A stretch of DNA of 64,000 nucleotides from Acanthopleura granulata (Eukaryota; Mollusca; Polyplacophora; Chitonida; Chitonidae): positions 8,031,245-8,095,244 of the forward strand of contig JABBOT010000007.1 of assembly GCA_016165875.1 (NCBI GenBank), read 5' to 3'. Position numbers and translations under genes: made by a program. Positions within the stretch are counted from its first letter, which is position 1. Every line of letters begins with the position of its first letter. Of this stretch, positions 27,845-41,094 are shown piece by piece. The notes under the pieces are model-generated. The model worked only from the letters and a program-made list of their open reading frames with translations, had not been told where the DNA came from and made no database searches.

Positions 27845-28599
27845 CGGTCATTAATAACAAGATAGATTACAAAATTACATTATCATTCCATCTTGCCTGT
27901 CTCCTTTCAAAGTGAAAGACAGTTCATGACTGAGGCACTGTACATTAAAAGATTATAAAATTCTCTCTTCAATGCACAAACCTCTTTGAAATCGTATGAA
28001 TTCGTTGCTGAATTATCTTCGTTTGATGTGGGGAGTATTGTACTGCCGACTGGAGATCTGAAGGCGCCGGGGCTGTTAAGCTTATAACAAACTGACCAAT
28101 CAGCTGTTTATAAGGTGTGACGTAAATCTTCTGCGTTGGCCGTCAGTGTGCTATGTACATGTAATAATATAGAGACAGAACATTGTTGTAATGTCATATG
28201 TTTTAATTTTAACAAGTACAGGTGTGAACAACACTGTAAAGTATTTCCAGACCGTTGCCTTGTGCCAGGAGTAAGTTTGTTGATCATTTCACGTTAAAAC
28301 TTTACATGTTTACTTAAGTTACAACCACAACCCTTGCAGCTGACGACGGTATCAGGTTACCTGGTTTCCTGGCTTGGAAGAATTACGTCACAGCCCAGGC
28401 AAAATGGCTGCGTTTCATGCTAGTCGACGGTCAAATGTCGGTTTTCTCTGTCGTAGTAGCTGCTAGAAAAATACTTTACTGAAATAAATAAAATATTGTG
28501 CAACCTTTTTGGCAAACTTAACCTTGAACATGTCTTTCACGCTAAAATTAAAGCCCTGTCATGCTTGGGTTGACATCAAGTGTATATCGTCGCAAACTA

Positions 28600-29245
28600 T
28601 GATTTGGTCTATTTTATAGAGTGCGCTGCTTGGGGAAGACCATTAAAAGAAAAGACAACAAAAAGTATAACCAAAGTTACTACAAAAGAGGGGTCCATAG
28701 AAACCTAAAGAGGCATAGGCATTTTTTACGACGTTCTTGGGATACGCCATTATCGAGAGACCGGGAACATGATGTCGCGTCATCCGTACACTCCTATGTG
28801 TGCGAAGTACGGCTCCTTTCATTATTACAAGGCCACAAATTGTGGCCTCCTGGTTGATACATTGGGGAATAACCCCAGACGTATTCCACTACCACTTTCT
28901 CGTTGAGAATAGCTTTATAGTAAATAAAAATCGTCTTGTGATCATGAGGAAAACAGCTGACTTAACGCTACTTCTACTTGGTAAAATGGTGAACTCAGTA
29001 CTGCTGACGTCACAGTGGAAACAGATGTCTTCTCGGGCTGACGAAATATCCCTTGATTGGTTAAAATTGAGACCATGACCATGACGGCTACGTGGGAATA
29101 TTTGCCTACTTTGAACTGCGATATCTGGGTTACCCTACATCATAAAAATGAAAAGTGACGTTTTCTGAACTTTAAATGGGAATCTTTATCTCTACATATA
29201 TACATTTGGCCTAGTGTTGTCCTTTCTTTTTAAGTACATCATGGT
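28600..29245 (+). repeat. Old dispersed repeat, copy 2
   Basis: Counterpart of 1010-1690. Shares AAAAGACAACAAAAAG, AGGAAAACAGCTGACTTAAC, GTGGAAACAGATG, TTGGTTAAAATTGAGAC and the CTTTAAATGGGAATCTTTAT end. Frames of 78-92 codons across it are not conserved in copy 1 and are not called as genes. Confidence 0.7.
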
Positions 29246-29893
29246 TATATACGCTTGGATTGGAGCATATCATTGCGCTTGTCAAGTCATATAGGGAGGG
29301 AGTCAGTACAGGTAAGGTTACCAACAGCGGTCCTTATTGCTACTGAACTGAAAAAAATATCCGCATATTACATATTAAGTCTTGACTGTATTACATTGTT
29401 TCGGATCACATGCACGTGCTTAATCACATCAGTTCATGTTTGAGCTACCAGGAAACGTCATATTTCTGTTTTATATATACAGTATAGATATATACATGTA
29501 CACATATCAACTTTGTACATAATAAAGTTAGCTACTGTAATAAACGAGTCAATGTCTTACTTAATGATATATGAGTACAGAGACTGTTATTGCTCCTTGA
29601 AGGGCGAGTAGAGGCATTGTGCAGAAAAAAGGTTTTGGCAAAAATTGCAGATCTGGTTTAATTTTCACAAATTTTATGCTACGTTACGTGCACGTTTCTG
29701 CATATACCTCGTAATGGAGTTGCCATGGCGGTAAGATCAATCTGGCGCAAAAAACCGAAAGCACGACTTTTTAAAATTTAGATTACTGTACAAAATAATA
29801 TTTCATTAAGTGTTGTAACTGTGTAACGGGTATATAATAAGGAACAGACCAAGGGCTGACACAGAGGTGGAATAAAGACCATCATGAGATCTG

Positions 29894-30150
29894 TGAACAT
29901 GAATTTATTTAATTAAACATAACAGCAAAACAAACGTGTCGTCTACGGCAGTTCTGTTCTGGCGAGTGCTTATTAGTATTTACTTATATCTCTGACACAA
30001 ATACTGTGGCTATCAGTTACATGGTACTCATATGTATCATACTGCATGGAAGTTATAAAATGTACGTACCTGTAAACATGAATTTATTTAATTAAACGTA
30101 ACAGCAAAACAAGACTGTCGTCTACGGTAGTTCTGTTCTGGCGAGTGCGC
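29894..30150 (+). repeat. 80-bp direct repeat pair
   Basis: ACATGAATTTATTTAATTAA through GTTCTGTTCTGGCGAGTGC occurs at 29898-29970 and again at 30076-30148, 178 bp apart, with only a few differences. Recent local duplication. Confidence 0.85.
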
Positions 30151-30589
30151 AGACAGACCTTCTAAATTACGTAACGTGACAACACTTCACAAAATGCGGA
30201 AAGGACTAATATTTCCCAACTATTATTATGTTCAAAAGTAAAGTTTACATTCACCGTGTACAATAAAAAAATAATAGGGGGTCACAATGATAAGGGGTCA
30301 CATAAATCACCATCTTACACCTACAAGGCCAATGTATCTTATGAGTAATACTTCATTTTACGTGTGAAATCCAACATAATGAAAACTAGGTGGAGCGTCC
30401 ATTTCTTGAGGGCTGTATTTAAATGTAGAGTTGACCAATCAAATGAAAGATCGAGGTATTCAAATTAGAAAATATTAATCTCATGGTGTCATTTTTATTA
30501 CTGCAAATAGCTTTCTTAAAAAAATGATGACACCGTAAAATAGAAAAAGATAACGTTAAAGATAATAATAGGATTTATCCTATTTGGGG

Positions 30590-30728
30590 ACGCTCATGTT
30601 GGCTTCCTCTCCGGCAGTACGTGGGAAGGTCTGCCAGCAACGGTTTCCTCCCAGCATAATGCTGGCTGCCGTTGTATAAGTGAAATATTCTTGAGTGCGG
30701 TGAAAAACAGCAATTAGATAAATAAATA
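30590..30728 (+). repeat. SINE, 3' part
   Basis: GGCTTCCTCTCCGGCAGTAC, GGGAAGGTCTGCCAGCAACG, then AAGTGAAATATTCTTGAGTG and the AAATAAATA tail. 5' head missing. Confidence 0.8.
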
Positions 30729-31317
30729 CGTTTTGCAACGATCTCGATTGCGTGAATTCGGTGTTTTCATTTTTCGACGTTCAAAAGCAGACTTTCACGT
30801 TCCTTTAATTCGTGATGAAAATGTGTACATTAAGAATGCCGAGGACATCATCCTCTTGGAGAATTATGATCTATAAATCAGGATGCGTATAGATTACACA
30901 TGTGAAATATGTCTAAAATTCCAATGAGTGAATGGTCACTGTATACCAGAATCTAAAAGAAAACTCACCGGAAGACTTGAGAAAGAAAAAGAAAGAATAG
31001 TCAACGCAAAATAATGCAACAGAGTAGACGTATGATTTCCATTCAGTTTCTGAATTGCGAGCCATTGTAATCAAATGTACCAGTGCGTTTATTTAGATTA
31101 AACCTCCATACATCTATTGTACACTTTAATAGGAACTTTGACGCCATGGTTATATAGCGTTCAGCCATGAGTGACAATGAGGTGTCGACGACGCTTGTAT
31201 GGTCTTTTCTACAGTCAATACAAAGCGGGTTTGGTGACCAGTTGGCTTCCATCATTATCTTGTGCATCTTCTGAGACCACATCTTCCATCGGTATCTTGT
31301 ACTTCATGCGTAGGAAA

Positions 31318-31420
31318 GTTCGCCAGTAACTTGCCACATATCCGTGGAAACCCGGTTTCCTGCCCACCATAAAACTATTCGGCATGGTAAAAGTGAAAAT
31401 GTCCTGAAAAATGTCTTAAA
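31318..31420 (+). repeat. SINE fragment
   Basis: CGCCAGTAACTTGCCACA, then GGTTTCCTGCCCACCATAA and AAAGTGAAAATGTCCTGAAA; the core of the family without head or tail. Confidence 0.6.
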
Positions 31421-32091
31421 TCCGAACCATCTCCATTGTCCAGCAACTGTATATTGTATAAGTCGACGCAGCATTGACACGAGATACAGGTATACAAGTA
31501 TATGTATAATGGCATGGGTAGAATTGTCAATTATTATAACTTGGCAGAATTGCGGGAGCTTCATGCTAAACTGATTGATGTACAATATAGGCCTACTATT
31601 AATACTACAAGAAAAGGCCACATTTAAACAAAGTATGCATCCTCTAAACAGCGATTTCATTCTGATTCCAAATTTGGTCTTCATTACTTTTTGGCATTTT
31701 TTTACAGTGTTTAAAATGAAAATAAACAGTGATGTGTTAGTGTGGACATTTTAGACCACATTGAACAGGCTAAAGCGCAGTGAAATCACAAATTATTTTT
31801 GCTTTTGCTGATAAATATGCTGTGACTGTTATGTTTCCATATTAAATAAAGATACAGGTGTTGCACTACATATGTGACAGGCGTCAATAGTCTCTGTACA
31901 TTATGCAATGATTATGTGCTTCTAAGAGATATGTTCCCTGTTTTTACCGGAAGCTGTGTGTACACCAGGCACGTTTTGTTAGCGTCCTCGCCATGTGGTG
32001 GCCCATGTCCTGGTGCCTGTCGTAACAGGGTGATCACCGCTGTGAAACTTCGGTGCCCCGAGGGTCTTTCCTCCCCTGCTGGGTATTTGTT

Positions 32092-32862
32092 AGCCAAGTA
32101 ATCACATGGCTCTTCCACTACGCTACAACGCCATGGGAAGATCCCATTGAACACTAATAGCTCAAACTCGGCGACCTACCGCCCAGCTTTCACCCGACCA
32201 GTTCAGCCCTTTTTCTCTATTGCATGTTTCTCCTTAGGTTGGACGTTTTGCATCCGCTACAATTTCCGACCCTTAACTCCGGTTGTTGAGTCATAATAAA
32301 CTCGAGCTAACTCCACCTAGACCTGGGTAAGGCAAGAAGGCGCCATGTTTGATGACGCAAAGCATTGTGGGAACAATACTCGCCCTTTCAACATCTCGAT
32401 CTCCGTAAAATGCATCCTTGGTTTACACTCTGTTGTAGCAAGCTGTTCATTATTCGGAGGAATATCTAGACGATGGCGACATTTGATCCCCGTTAATAAA
32501 CACCTGGAGTATTTCACATTTGTTTGCAACAACGGCTGCGAAGGTTGATGTTTAATAGTTAAGCATAAGTTTCTAGGACAAAATTTAAGGAGCCCTGGAT
32601 CGAGATGCTTAGCTTCATCAAATATGGCGTGCACCGAGAGAGATAGAATTTACTCGAGTTTTATTATGACTTAACAGTTGGCGTTGGGGTTTGGAAATTG
32701 TAGAGGATGCAAAACGTTCAATCTATGGAAAAATGCAACAGAGAAGGAGAGCCGAACTGGGCGGATGACAGCCGGACGGTAGGTGGCCGCTTTTGCGCTA
32801 TTATTCAATGGAACCTTCCAATGGTGTTGTAACGTAGTGGAAGGGCCATGTGACGACTTGGC
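32092..32862. mobile_element. Fold-back element, copy 2
   Basis: Inverted arms about 240 bp long (AGCCAAGTAATCACATGGC at the left, GCCATGTGACGACTTGGCC at the right). The centre (ATTTCACATTTGTTTGCAAC, AGCATAAGTTTCTAGGACA) is the reverse complement of the centre of copy 1 at 15738-16496, so the two insertions face opposite ways. Confidence 0.8.
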
Positions 32863-34278
32863 CAGGTGTTTGCGCCACACCAGACATGTTTGATGTGTGA
32901 TCATCAATAATGCATTTGAACGGCAGTACACTACACTTTTTTTCTATCCGTCGGGGCATCCCGTCCTCATTACACAGGTATATTCACATAGAAAATATAC
33001 ACATTCCAGTCAGATGATGTTTAGCAACTAAAATAATCCATGACGTCAGTGTGCATGAAGCCCTTCACTATGGTCCAAAAAGTTCACTGTAGCACCTCAA
33101 TCTTTACTTTCCTTTTAATAACTCAAAAAAAATGTCCAAAAATAATGAAGACCATATTTGGAATCAGCACGAAATATTACGTACAGTGTTAAAATTTGTT
33201 TTTTTCTTTTAAGCTTGAGATGGACGTAAATGTTTTGAACATTGTTCACTGTTTCATTGTTAAACATTTCCTTCTATCTGTGTACTGTAGACAGGGCACT
33301 AAATTCCAAAAACCTGTTTAATTTAAATACCAAAAGATAACCAATAATCAAATAAATAAATTAAAAAAAGAAGAGTGTCATCTTTTGAGTGATCAATAGT
33401 GTTATCTTCGGAAAGTCCAGTGAACCGCGTTAAGCTTGGCGTTCTCAGTCATCATGTGCTTGTTCAACTTACTGCCAAATCTATAGATTTATCAACCGTG
33501 TTATCTTTAACGTTACCAGATATATTATCTGCGAAATTATCTACATAGAAATCGTCCGGGTTATCAGCAATGTCAGGTTTGCGTTATCATTCGGTTTGTC
33601 TCGTATAGTTGTTTTCTTCATGACGTGTATACAGGGCCCAAGAACACTATAGGCCCACACTGACGATTTTGCTTATTTCGCCATCCAAAAGCACTGTGTT
33701 TAAAAAGTGAACAGTAGAAATGTATAAACATTGTCAGTTCAGTCACCTGTTTGCAACCACAGCTTCCCTTAAGGTCAGTAATCCACTCCGGCTAAAATGA
33801 GCTGTGTCAGCAAAATTGGTAATGTCTGGAAGAGGCAGGGACACTGTTGCAAAAACAGTCGGCGAAACACACTCCTGATTACATCCGCACACCAAAACTT
33901 TGATGACTGATCGACTGAGCTGTAAGTCCAGAATTTAGGGGGAGAAAAGAAAGGAGGTGATTCTGTTCTGATATCAACATAAAAAATTCAGCCCGTGGGT
34001 TCACTTCTAGGCCGTCTCACTGGGGATTTCTCCACGCATAATCTTGACGGTCAAATCGACTGCTTTTGAGCAACACGAGGTTATATCTGTAGAATGTGAT
34101 CTGACGGCTGTTCAGAGAGAACAGTTTATTCCAAAAAGTGCAAAAGCGGAAAAAACCATTCAAAATCAGTCGTTTTCATACAGTCATTGATCAATGACTG
34201 TTTTGCATTTAATTAATGTTGATTTTATACCAGACTAACGGAGGAATATATTACTTAATTTGCAAGGTTTAAACATTA

Positions 34279-34432
34279 TTTTATTTATTTATTTATTTGA
34301 TCGGGGATTTACTCAAGAATATTTCACTTCAACCCGGCAGACCCCGGGGGCAAACCCACGGCCAGCCACAGGTTGCTGGCAAACCTTACCACGTACGGTC
34401 GGAGACGAAGCCAGCATAAGCCGGACTTGAGG
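34279..34432 (-). repeat. SINE, head missing
   Basis: TTATTTATTTATTTGAT tail, then GATTTACTCAAGAATATTTC, GACCCCGGGGGCAAACCC and GAAGCCAGCATAAGCCGGAC; stops before the tRNA-like B box. Confidence 0.8.
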
Positions 34433-37400
34433 TTTAAAAATTAAAGAAGACTATTAATTCTTCCCTTCAACCGCTAAAACGAAATAAACTTTCTTTATGA
34501 CAAATGGCCTTTGTGACATACAGCAGTGACTCAGTTCTGTCGTTTGCAATTCAAGATCACTTTCTAATATCTCCAGTTGATCCAGACTACATGTTTCAGC
34601 CAATCTGTTTGTTATGAGGAATATATATTTTATCAGAAATGCTTCTGGCTTCTCTCCTGGGATTTGACTGCAGTTTTGAGTAATAAATGAAGCCGGAGTG
34701 AAATCTGAAGTAGAACAATCCGTGAACGCAGGTGGACAAGTTCTTACTGACGATATTTTCTCCCACCAACTGTCTCCCCGACGAGGAACGTGGGATAGAG
34801 TTACGTGATTTCCCTTGTCCCCGATTTATCACTGTCACGTATAATACAGCAACAGAGGCTCCGAGAATGAAATACACCCAGAGTATATACATTGAAATTA
34901 CTTGATAATCACACGAACATTACTCATACCGTTCATCCCTGAAGATATTTATTACACTGATCTTTAGAAAAATTATCGATCTCACTGGCTTCTTTCGTAA
35001 CCGGACACGAAAGACACTGGTGGACAGACAACGTGATCGCATGCGCTCACGCAGGCGCATTCACACGCGCACACACACACCTGCCATTAGTACATCTCCA
35101 TGTAAGTGTGCCTATACCGTTTAATGTTATTTAATATTTCTTAAGTCAAACGTATGACCGGTTTTGCTTTATTTGTCATGGCAAGTTATTACTCTTATTG
35201 TTTCATAACGCAATCGTTTGTGACACAGTAGTTCATATTCGCAAGAAAGAATAAAGGTTATTTGCATAACTCTGAGATTCCTGTAAACATAGCTGCTCGA
35301 TGAATAAATCTACCATACTACCATAGTTTGTAAAAACAATCGCCTGCAACTTAACAATGCATGCAGCCAGGGGGAAAGCCCACGACGGACCTTCCCATTC
35401 ACGGCTAATTTTTGAATGGTTTAACTCAAATCTACGTGGTAAGTAAATGTTAACGTAATCTGAATAGCTCAGTCATTACATTTTGTAGGGGTTTCCTTTT
35501 CAAGTGAGTGATAAACTGTCGCCTGTCATCGATCGATTATATTTGAAGTGTCATGAATCAGGAAAGACCATCCTATTGTACACATTGTACAACAGCAATC
35601 TCACAGGTTGTAATACTACCATTCTTTTCATCTTTGGCGACACATTTTCTTGCTGGCATTTTCCTTTCAAGAGATGACATTTCTTTCAGCCTCTCTGAGA
35701 GCCCAAGTGACGCGGCTTTGTGACAATACCTCTGAAATAGTTGTCAGAGCTGACATAAGGATGATGTATTTAATCTGCTTGGCATTCATGTTTTAGAGAA
35801 CAGATGTCCATTTCTGTCCATTTCGCTCAGCTTTACTGGGTTGACGTTATGTAGTCATCCACTGACAAAGCATCCGTGGGCCATTCCGAACACATCGAGT
35901 CTCTGTTCATTCGTCAGGGCGCTTCACTCTCGCGATATATCAGTTGTATTCGTCACCTTAGCGTAGCTCATGCTGAATGAATGAAGCCAATGTGACAGTC
36001 CCATTCCGGCTGTTCAAATATTGATAGTAACCCTTCCACTTGCATTGTCTGAGCATTATTCGTAGTCCCGGAATCCCGTTGTTCTCCTAGCGTCATCCAA
36101 ATGAGGATTAATCAATTCTTTTCTAAAAAAGACGGTGTACATTCGAATGAACTATACATTGGACACTAACCCCTGGTCCATTGGCAGGCCTGCAAGTTAC
36201 TCGCATTGTGTTGAGAGGAACTGGACAGAGTGTGTACTTGTGTGCGGTCGCGCTTGGGTGTAACATCGTTCTCAACAATTTTTCAGTTAGTTGACAACGA
36301 GGAGTCCTTCAAATGAATGTGTATTGTATGTCTTGTTGTGACAGGGCGAGTCCATGCCGCCAAAGCGCTGCCGCCACTGGAACTTCATGGCCGACAAGTC
36401 CTGTTTTCTTGCTCTAATTTCTTAGTGCCGAGCGCCAAGTGAGGCAGCAACAAATACAATTTTAAAAGTCTTTGGTATGATCCGACCCGGGAATGATCCC
36501 GAGGGACACCCACAACCACCCGCAGGTTTCTGACAGACCTTCCCATACAAGAAAATAACTGAAAAAGCTGGGCATGGAGAATAGTTAATACGCCTACTCA
36601 CAAAACAAACGTTGCGAAGGATAAATGTGTGAATCCTCAAAAACTTTCTCTGACCGTGCAAAAACCTGAGCTATGACGTGGATAAAACATGTGAAATCTG
36701 TAAAAGACATTTGTATGAAACGTTAAATGGGGGATAATGTTTGCTTCCAAGGGAGGGTAGTATGATTCAAGGTTTTACTCAGATGTTCAATAAATTCCGT
36801 GGGTCTTTTCTAAGAATATAACATTAGACTTCCGTTACACTGAAAGGCACAAAAATATCGTCTATATATGGGTAGTCATGTTTTGTGACATGACATTGTT
36901 TCTTGCACTGACAATAAAGTCATAACGACTGCACAGTCATCTCTGACTGTAACGCGGGCGTAAACGGAGAGAGTGGTAGAACCGAAGCTCACAGGGATGA
37001 GACGAACAATGGGCGTCTCAGAGAGACGTTTGCCCTCTGAGAACTGTCGACTGACCCATGCCTGGAGCAAGTCTGGTACAAGAATCATTAAAGACACAAC
37101 AACATTGTGTAGAGATATAGTCTACACTGCCCTCCATATGAATGTTCACAATATGCATACCGGACAACCCCGAGTCAGACAGTAAAGACTTTGATGTTCT
37201 CAACCTCCCAGAAGAGAGATTTGTTATTTAGGTGACGACATCCAAACCTGTGCTTGTCAAAGGCGTTGTTACTCCGAAAGGACATCCGCTGCACGACCAA
37301 AGTTCTCTGTAACTTCCGTTTCTTATCTCCTTGTAATAAAGGTCATGTGGCAAAACGGTGACCCTCGAGCAATAACCGGATGACTATCTACCCCGACGAC

Positions 37401-38264
37401 CCTTTGTCTCACAGGAAAGCATTCGCCTGAAGGTAATCCGTAAATATAGGCTTACCAGCATAACTAAGAGCTTTCAAAACAGAGAGGAATCTTAGTTAAC
37501 AAGATGGTGTGTAGTTTTTTTCTTTACAGGTCTACTTCTGTTTTGGGCGTATACATAATTATACCTACCTCACCTTAAAACATGAGCACACTGCCTACAA
37601 AGCTCAGTTTCTGAAGGTAAATACTTCCAAGTTGTGATATTGACCAGGGCATTGTAAAAATAACATAAATGCACATAACGTCGTAAATCAGCCCAGTCGT
37701 AATTCTTCAAGGAATACATGTAAAGGGAAATAAATTACACCGAAGCAGCAACGAAAGCAAGGTAATCAACGTATTGTTAAATGCACATATGACAACAAAT
37801 GTCTGCTCATTTATCACGGAATCCTTTGTCACTGACGCTTTCTACCACCTGCGCGTTAAAGAAACTCTGTAACGGGATGTGGTCTCAGTGGTAAGGTTCC
37901 AAATGCTGGCTCACACGTCTCACGAGAACAATATTTATGGTATTCAGCCTTCAGTGTGAAATATTCTTTTTATTATTCATACACAAACAATACCATGATT
38001 CTGAGATCAGCTTGGAACTTTCTAAAACAAAGTGTTTCTCTTTTGATATCATGACGCCTGGGTGTGAAATATCAAAATGTGATATTTCAATTACACTTCG
38101 GTGTAATTTATTTCCCTTTACATGTATCAAAATGTGATATTTCACTGCAAGAAAAATAACAGGAAACACTGGGATTTCACAGATGTATAAATGATAAAAA
38201 AATAATATGAAACAATCTCTTCTGTACAAGGATTTGACAGCTCTGCGTAAAGAATGAAGACGTG
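34433..38264. repeat. Duplicated block A (about 3.3 kb)
   Basis: Segment 34685-37940 aligns by eye, in order, with 38265-40815. Shared marks include GACGATATTTTCTCCCA-like, TGTTTCATAACGCAATC, AACAATGCATGC, the CCGCTTCACGACCAAAGTTC-like line near 37280 and GTAATAAAGGTCA. Small SINE scraps at 35370-35405 and 36481-36550 are not shared. Contains a doubtful 98-codon frame; no other coding support. Confidence 0.7.
34596..34892 (-). CDS. 98-codon frame with N-terminal membrane-anchor-like segment (doubtful)
   Basis: Opens MYILWVYFILGASVAVLYVT, a hydrophobic segment after a very short N terminus, then a basic stretch (NRGQGKSRNS). That pattern fits a type II signal anchor such as those of Golgi enzymes, but nothing downstream identifies an enzyme. 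Two diverged copies of this DNA at 38265-38530 and 44588-44935 have in-frame stops soon after the anchor or a lost start. So this may be a surviving first exon of a duplicated gene or a chance frame. No splice partners found. Confidence 0.2.
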   Translation of the reverse strand: MYILWVYFILGASVAVLYVTVINRGQGKSRNSIPRSSSGRQLVGENIVSKNLSTCVHGLFYFRFHSGFIYYSKLQSNPRREARSISDKIYIPHNKQIG

Positions 38265-40815
38265 ATGAAATCTGAGGCAGACCATTCTGTGGATGCAGCT
38301 GGACTAGTTCTTAATGACGATATTTCCTCCCATCAACGGTCCACGTGCGGTACACAGACTAGGAGAGTAGGATACAATTCCTTTATTTCCCTTGTGACCG
38401 CTTTATCATTGTCAATATTTATATACACTTATGATATAACAGCACACGCTCTGTGCATAAAGGGTAACTAAAGTACATTTGGCTCGCTTGGTAATCTCAT
38501 AATCTTAGTGGCTTCTTTCGTAACGGGTTAAATACTGATGTATGTAGTTGGATAGAAAACATTTCTGAAGTCAAATCCATGACCCGCATTGGCAATGTAT
38601 GTAGTTGGACTGAAAACAGTACCCCTCCGTGTAACTGTACCTACCGTTTAATAATATTCACCATTTCTGAAGTCAAATGCATGACTCGTCTTGGCAATGA
38701 GTATACTCTGCCATCACTTAATTTACGGTGGCAATTTATTGGTCCAGTTGTTTCATAACGCAATCTCTTGTAACACACCGTTTCGTATTTGTAATAAGAA
38801 CAAAGTTCATTTATCTATGCATCCACATAGAGCCCTAGAAACAAAGCTCTTCGATAAAAAAGTCTTCCATTCTGCTTTAGTTTGCCAAAACAGCCGCCTT
38901 CAAGTAGACAATGCATGCTGTCCATTTAATCGCGTCAGGCAGTTCACTGATTCCTAACGACTGACTAAGCTGTTTCATTGCACCTTGTCTCTGCTGGACT
39001 CTGGCTTTATGAACTGCAGATGAAAAGTTTGATATCGCGAGATGACTTCCTCCGGCGCTTATGCTAGTATTTGATTTATTTTAATTCATTGGTGTTTTAC
39101 GCCGTATTCAAGAAGATTCCATTTATACGACGGCGGACAGCATTATGGTGGGAGGAAACCGGGTAACTCACGACCATCCGCAGGTTCAGAACCTCATTTC
39201 AGACTTGTTCTAGATGTATTTGTTTAAGCTATGTCACTACAACAACTCATGTTAATCTAAAAGCCATAATGAACAATACTTGGTCAAGGAGAATAGTTTA
39301 CGCAGTACTGAAGACCACATGGTCACAAAACGAACGACGGAAGGGATGAAGGTGTGAAACACGGGAAATCTCAATCTAACATATCTGAAAATGGATGCCA
39401 GACATTTATATAAAATATCCGACAGTTGATGCCAGACAATTGCAACAATTATATGAACGCTGATGCAAGGAATTTGCACATAACACCCCAAAAATATTTG
39501 AATAAAATACCATAAAACCGAGACATTTGGTTGATATATTACAGGTGACAAAAGACATTCAAATAAAACATATGAAAAGTCCTTTAAAGCATTTACTCGA
39601 ACGTCAAGCAGGTAAATATTTGTGAATAGAGTACAGTTTCACTGAAAACTTTTTTCCTATTTTAAATAAGTTCCATTCTTCAGTTTTATCAAATATTTTT
39701 TATCTTTGATTTATTGTCATTTTAATGATTGGATCAGAAACAAGTCATTTGACAATTCGGTCGATCAGTACATATAGTCCCTTGAAAAATATAAGTTTAG
39801 TCATGTCTGCTTCCAAAACTTGACAATACGTTCTCCTTGGCTTAAACCTAAGGCATAAAATGTCTCCTATATTTCAATAGTCATTTTTTTGTGACAAAAC
39901 CAGATGTTGTTCGCGCCGACAACAATGTCATAGTGACGTGATGGTCATCCCAGATTGCAATGCCCTGCTTGAACTAGGATCGTGGAAGAACGGAAGTCCG
40001 CTAGCGAGGTGACAAGGGTCGTCTGGGTGAGAAGGTTTGTTGGAAGCTAACACGACGCTGGGCTTACCAATGGCTAGAACGTCTGGCACAAAAGACATTT
40101 AAGAAACCACTGGACAATCCCGAGCCAGACAGCCAAGTCTTTGGCGTCGTTCACAACGAAGAGAGAATTTGTCATTTAGGCGACAACACCCGAACCGTTG
40201 CTAGTCACATGTTTTGTCAGCCCTATTAAAGCGGACATCCGCTTCACGACCAAAGTTCTCTTTAACTTCCCTTTTTTGGATCCTTGTAATAAAGGTCACA
40301 TGGGAAAAGGTGATCCTCGAGCAATACCTGGATGATTACCTACACCGACGACCCATAGCCGCACGGGAAACCATTCGCCTGGAGTTAGTCTAATTCGTAA
40401 ATGGGGGGTTACGAGAATAAATGGGTGTTTTGAAAACAGAGAGGAATCTTAGTCAACAAGATGTGGTACATCTTTTTCCACTTTTTTCTCCATTTCTGTT
40501 TTGAGCATATTCCTCATTTTTTGAAACTGCCTACAAATGACAGTTTCTATATTTAACGAAATCAGTTTTTGGGAACTTAATCGGAAAATGAAATAAAACG
40601 AAGCAACAACGAAAGCATGATAATTGGCATTTTGTTACATATGACCAGTACCGTTTTGTCATTCATCACAGTCTCCTGAGTCAGTGACGCTCTTTACCAC
40701 CTGTGCTTTACAGCAAACGTGTAGCGGGAATTGTTATTAGTGGTAAAGATGTGAACTTTTCATACGCTGGCCCCAACCTCTGCGGGTTCAATCCCGGTTC
40801 TGGGGTTTCTAAATT
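38265..40815. repeat. Duplicated block B (diverged tandem copy of A)
   Basis: Same order of landmarks as block A (GGCTTCTTTCGTAAC, TTTCATAACGCAATCTC, CAATGCATGC, GCTTCACGACCAAAGTTCTC, TAATAAAGGTCACATG). It is about 0.7 kb shorter and carries its own SINE at 39071-39187. Near 40790 a tRNA-like GCGGGTTCAATCCCGG lies in a region also present, without it, at the end of block A. Confidence 0.7.
39071..39187 (-). repeat. SINE, truncated
   Basis: TTGGTGTTTTACGCCGTATT, ACGACGGCGGACAGCATTAT, GGTGGGAGGAAACCGGGT and ACGACCATCCGCAGGTT; the remaining 5' half is missing. Confidence 0.85.
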
Positions 40816-41094
40816 CATCATCCCTCACTTTTCATGCCACAATACTGTTTGCAACTCTAGTTCACAAGCAGGAATGTGCGTCAGTAGCTTGCCAATGATC
40901 TGTGGTTCATTTCACTCATTGATCTTACCGCCAATCCCGTTGAGTTCAGATCATCGACGATATTAGTGGTGTTTGCTACTTTGGACCAGCGGTCTGGTTC
41001 TCCAGGTTACAGATATCCACCACGTGCGCATGGCTGAACGGATAGCACGGATGTTTGGTCGTGATCATAAAGGAGAAATTAGCGTATTTTGTAC

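Larger units (their letters stand above)
26574..28599. other. Non-genic stretch
   Basis: Holds a minus SINE (27228-27432) and an (AT)n tract. A 96-codon plus frame at 26896-27186 has no recognisable motif and is left unannotated. Nothing else seen. Confidence 0.5.
29250..34280. other. Non-genic; first copy of duplicated blocks
   Basis: Blocks 29250-29350, 30955-31100 and 33400-33925 recur at 41095-41255, 41985-42120 and 42395-42800 in the same order. Also a direct 80-bp repeat (29894-29970 and 30072-30150), SINE pieces (30590-30728, 31318-31420) and a fold-back element (32092-32862). No coding region supported. Confidence 0.6.

Noticed and set aside
28621..29078. Plus-strand frames of 78 and 92 codons
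   Set aside because: Lie in an old dispersed repeat, and the other copy at 1010-1690 does not preserve either frame.
36876..37203. Frames of 61-73 codons in duplicated block A (minus strand)
   Set aside because: The corresponding part of block B does not keep the frame, and no family is recognised.
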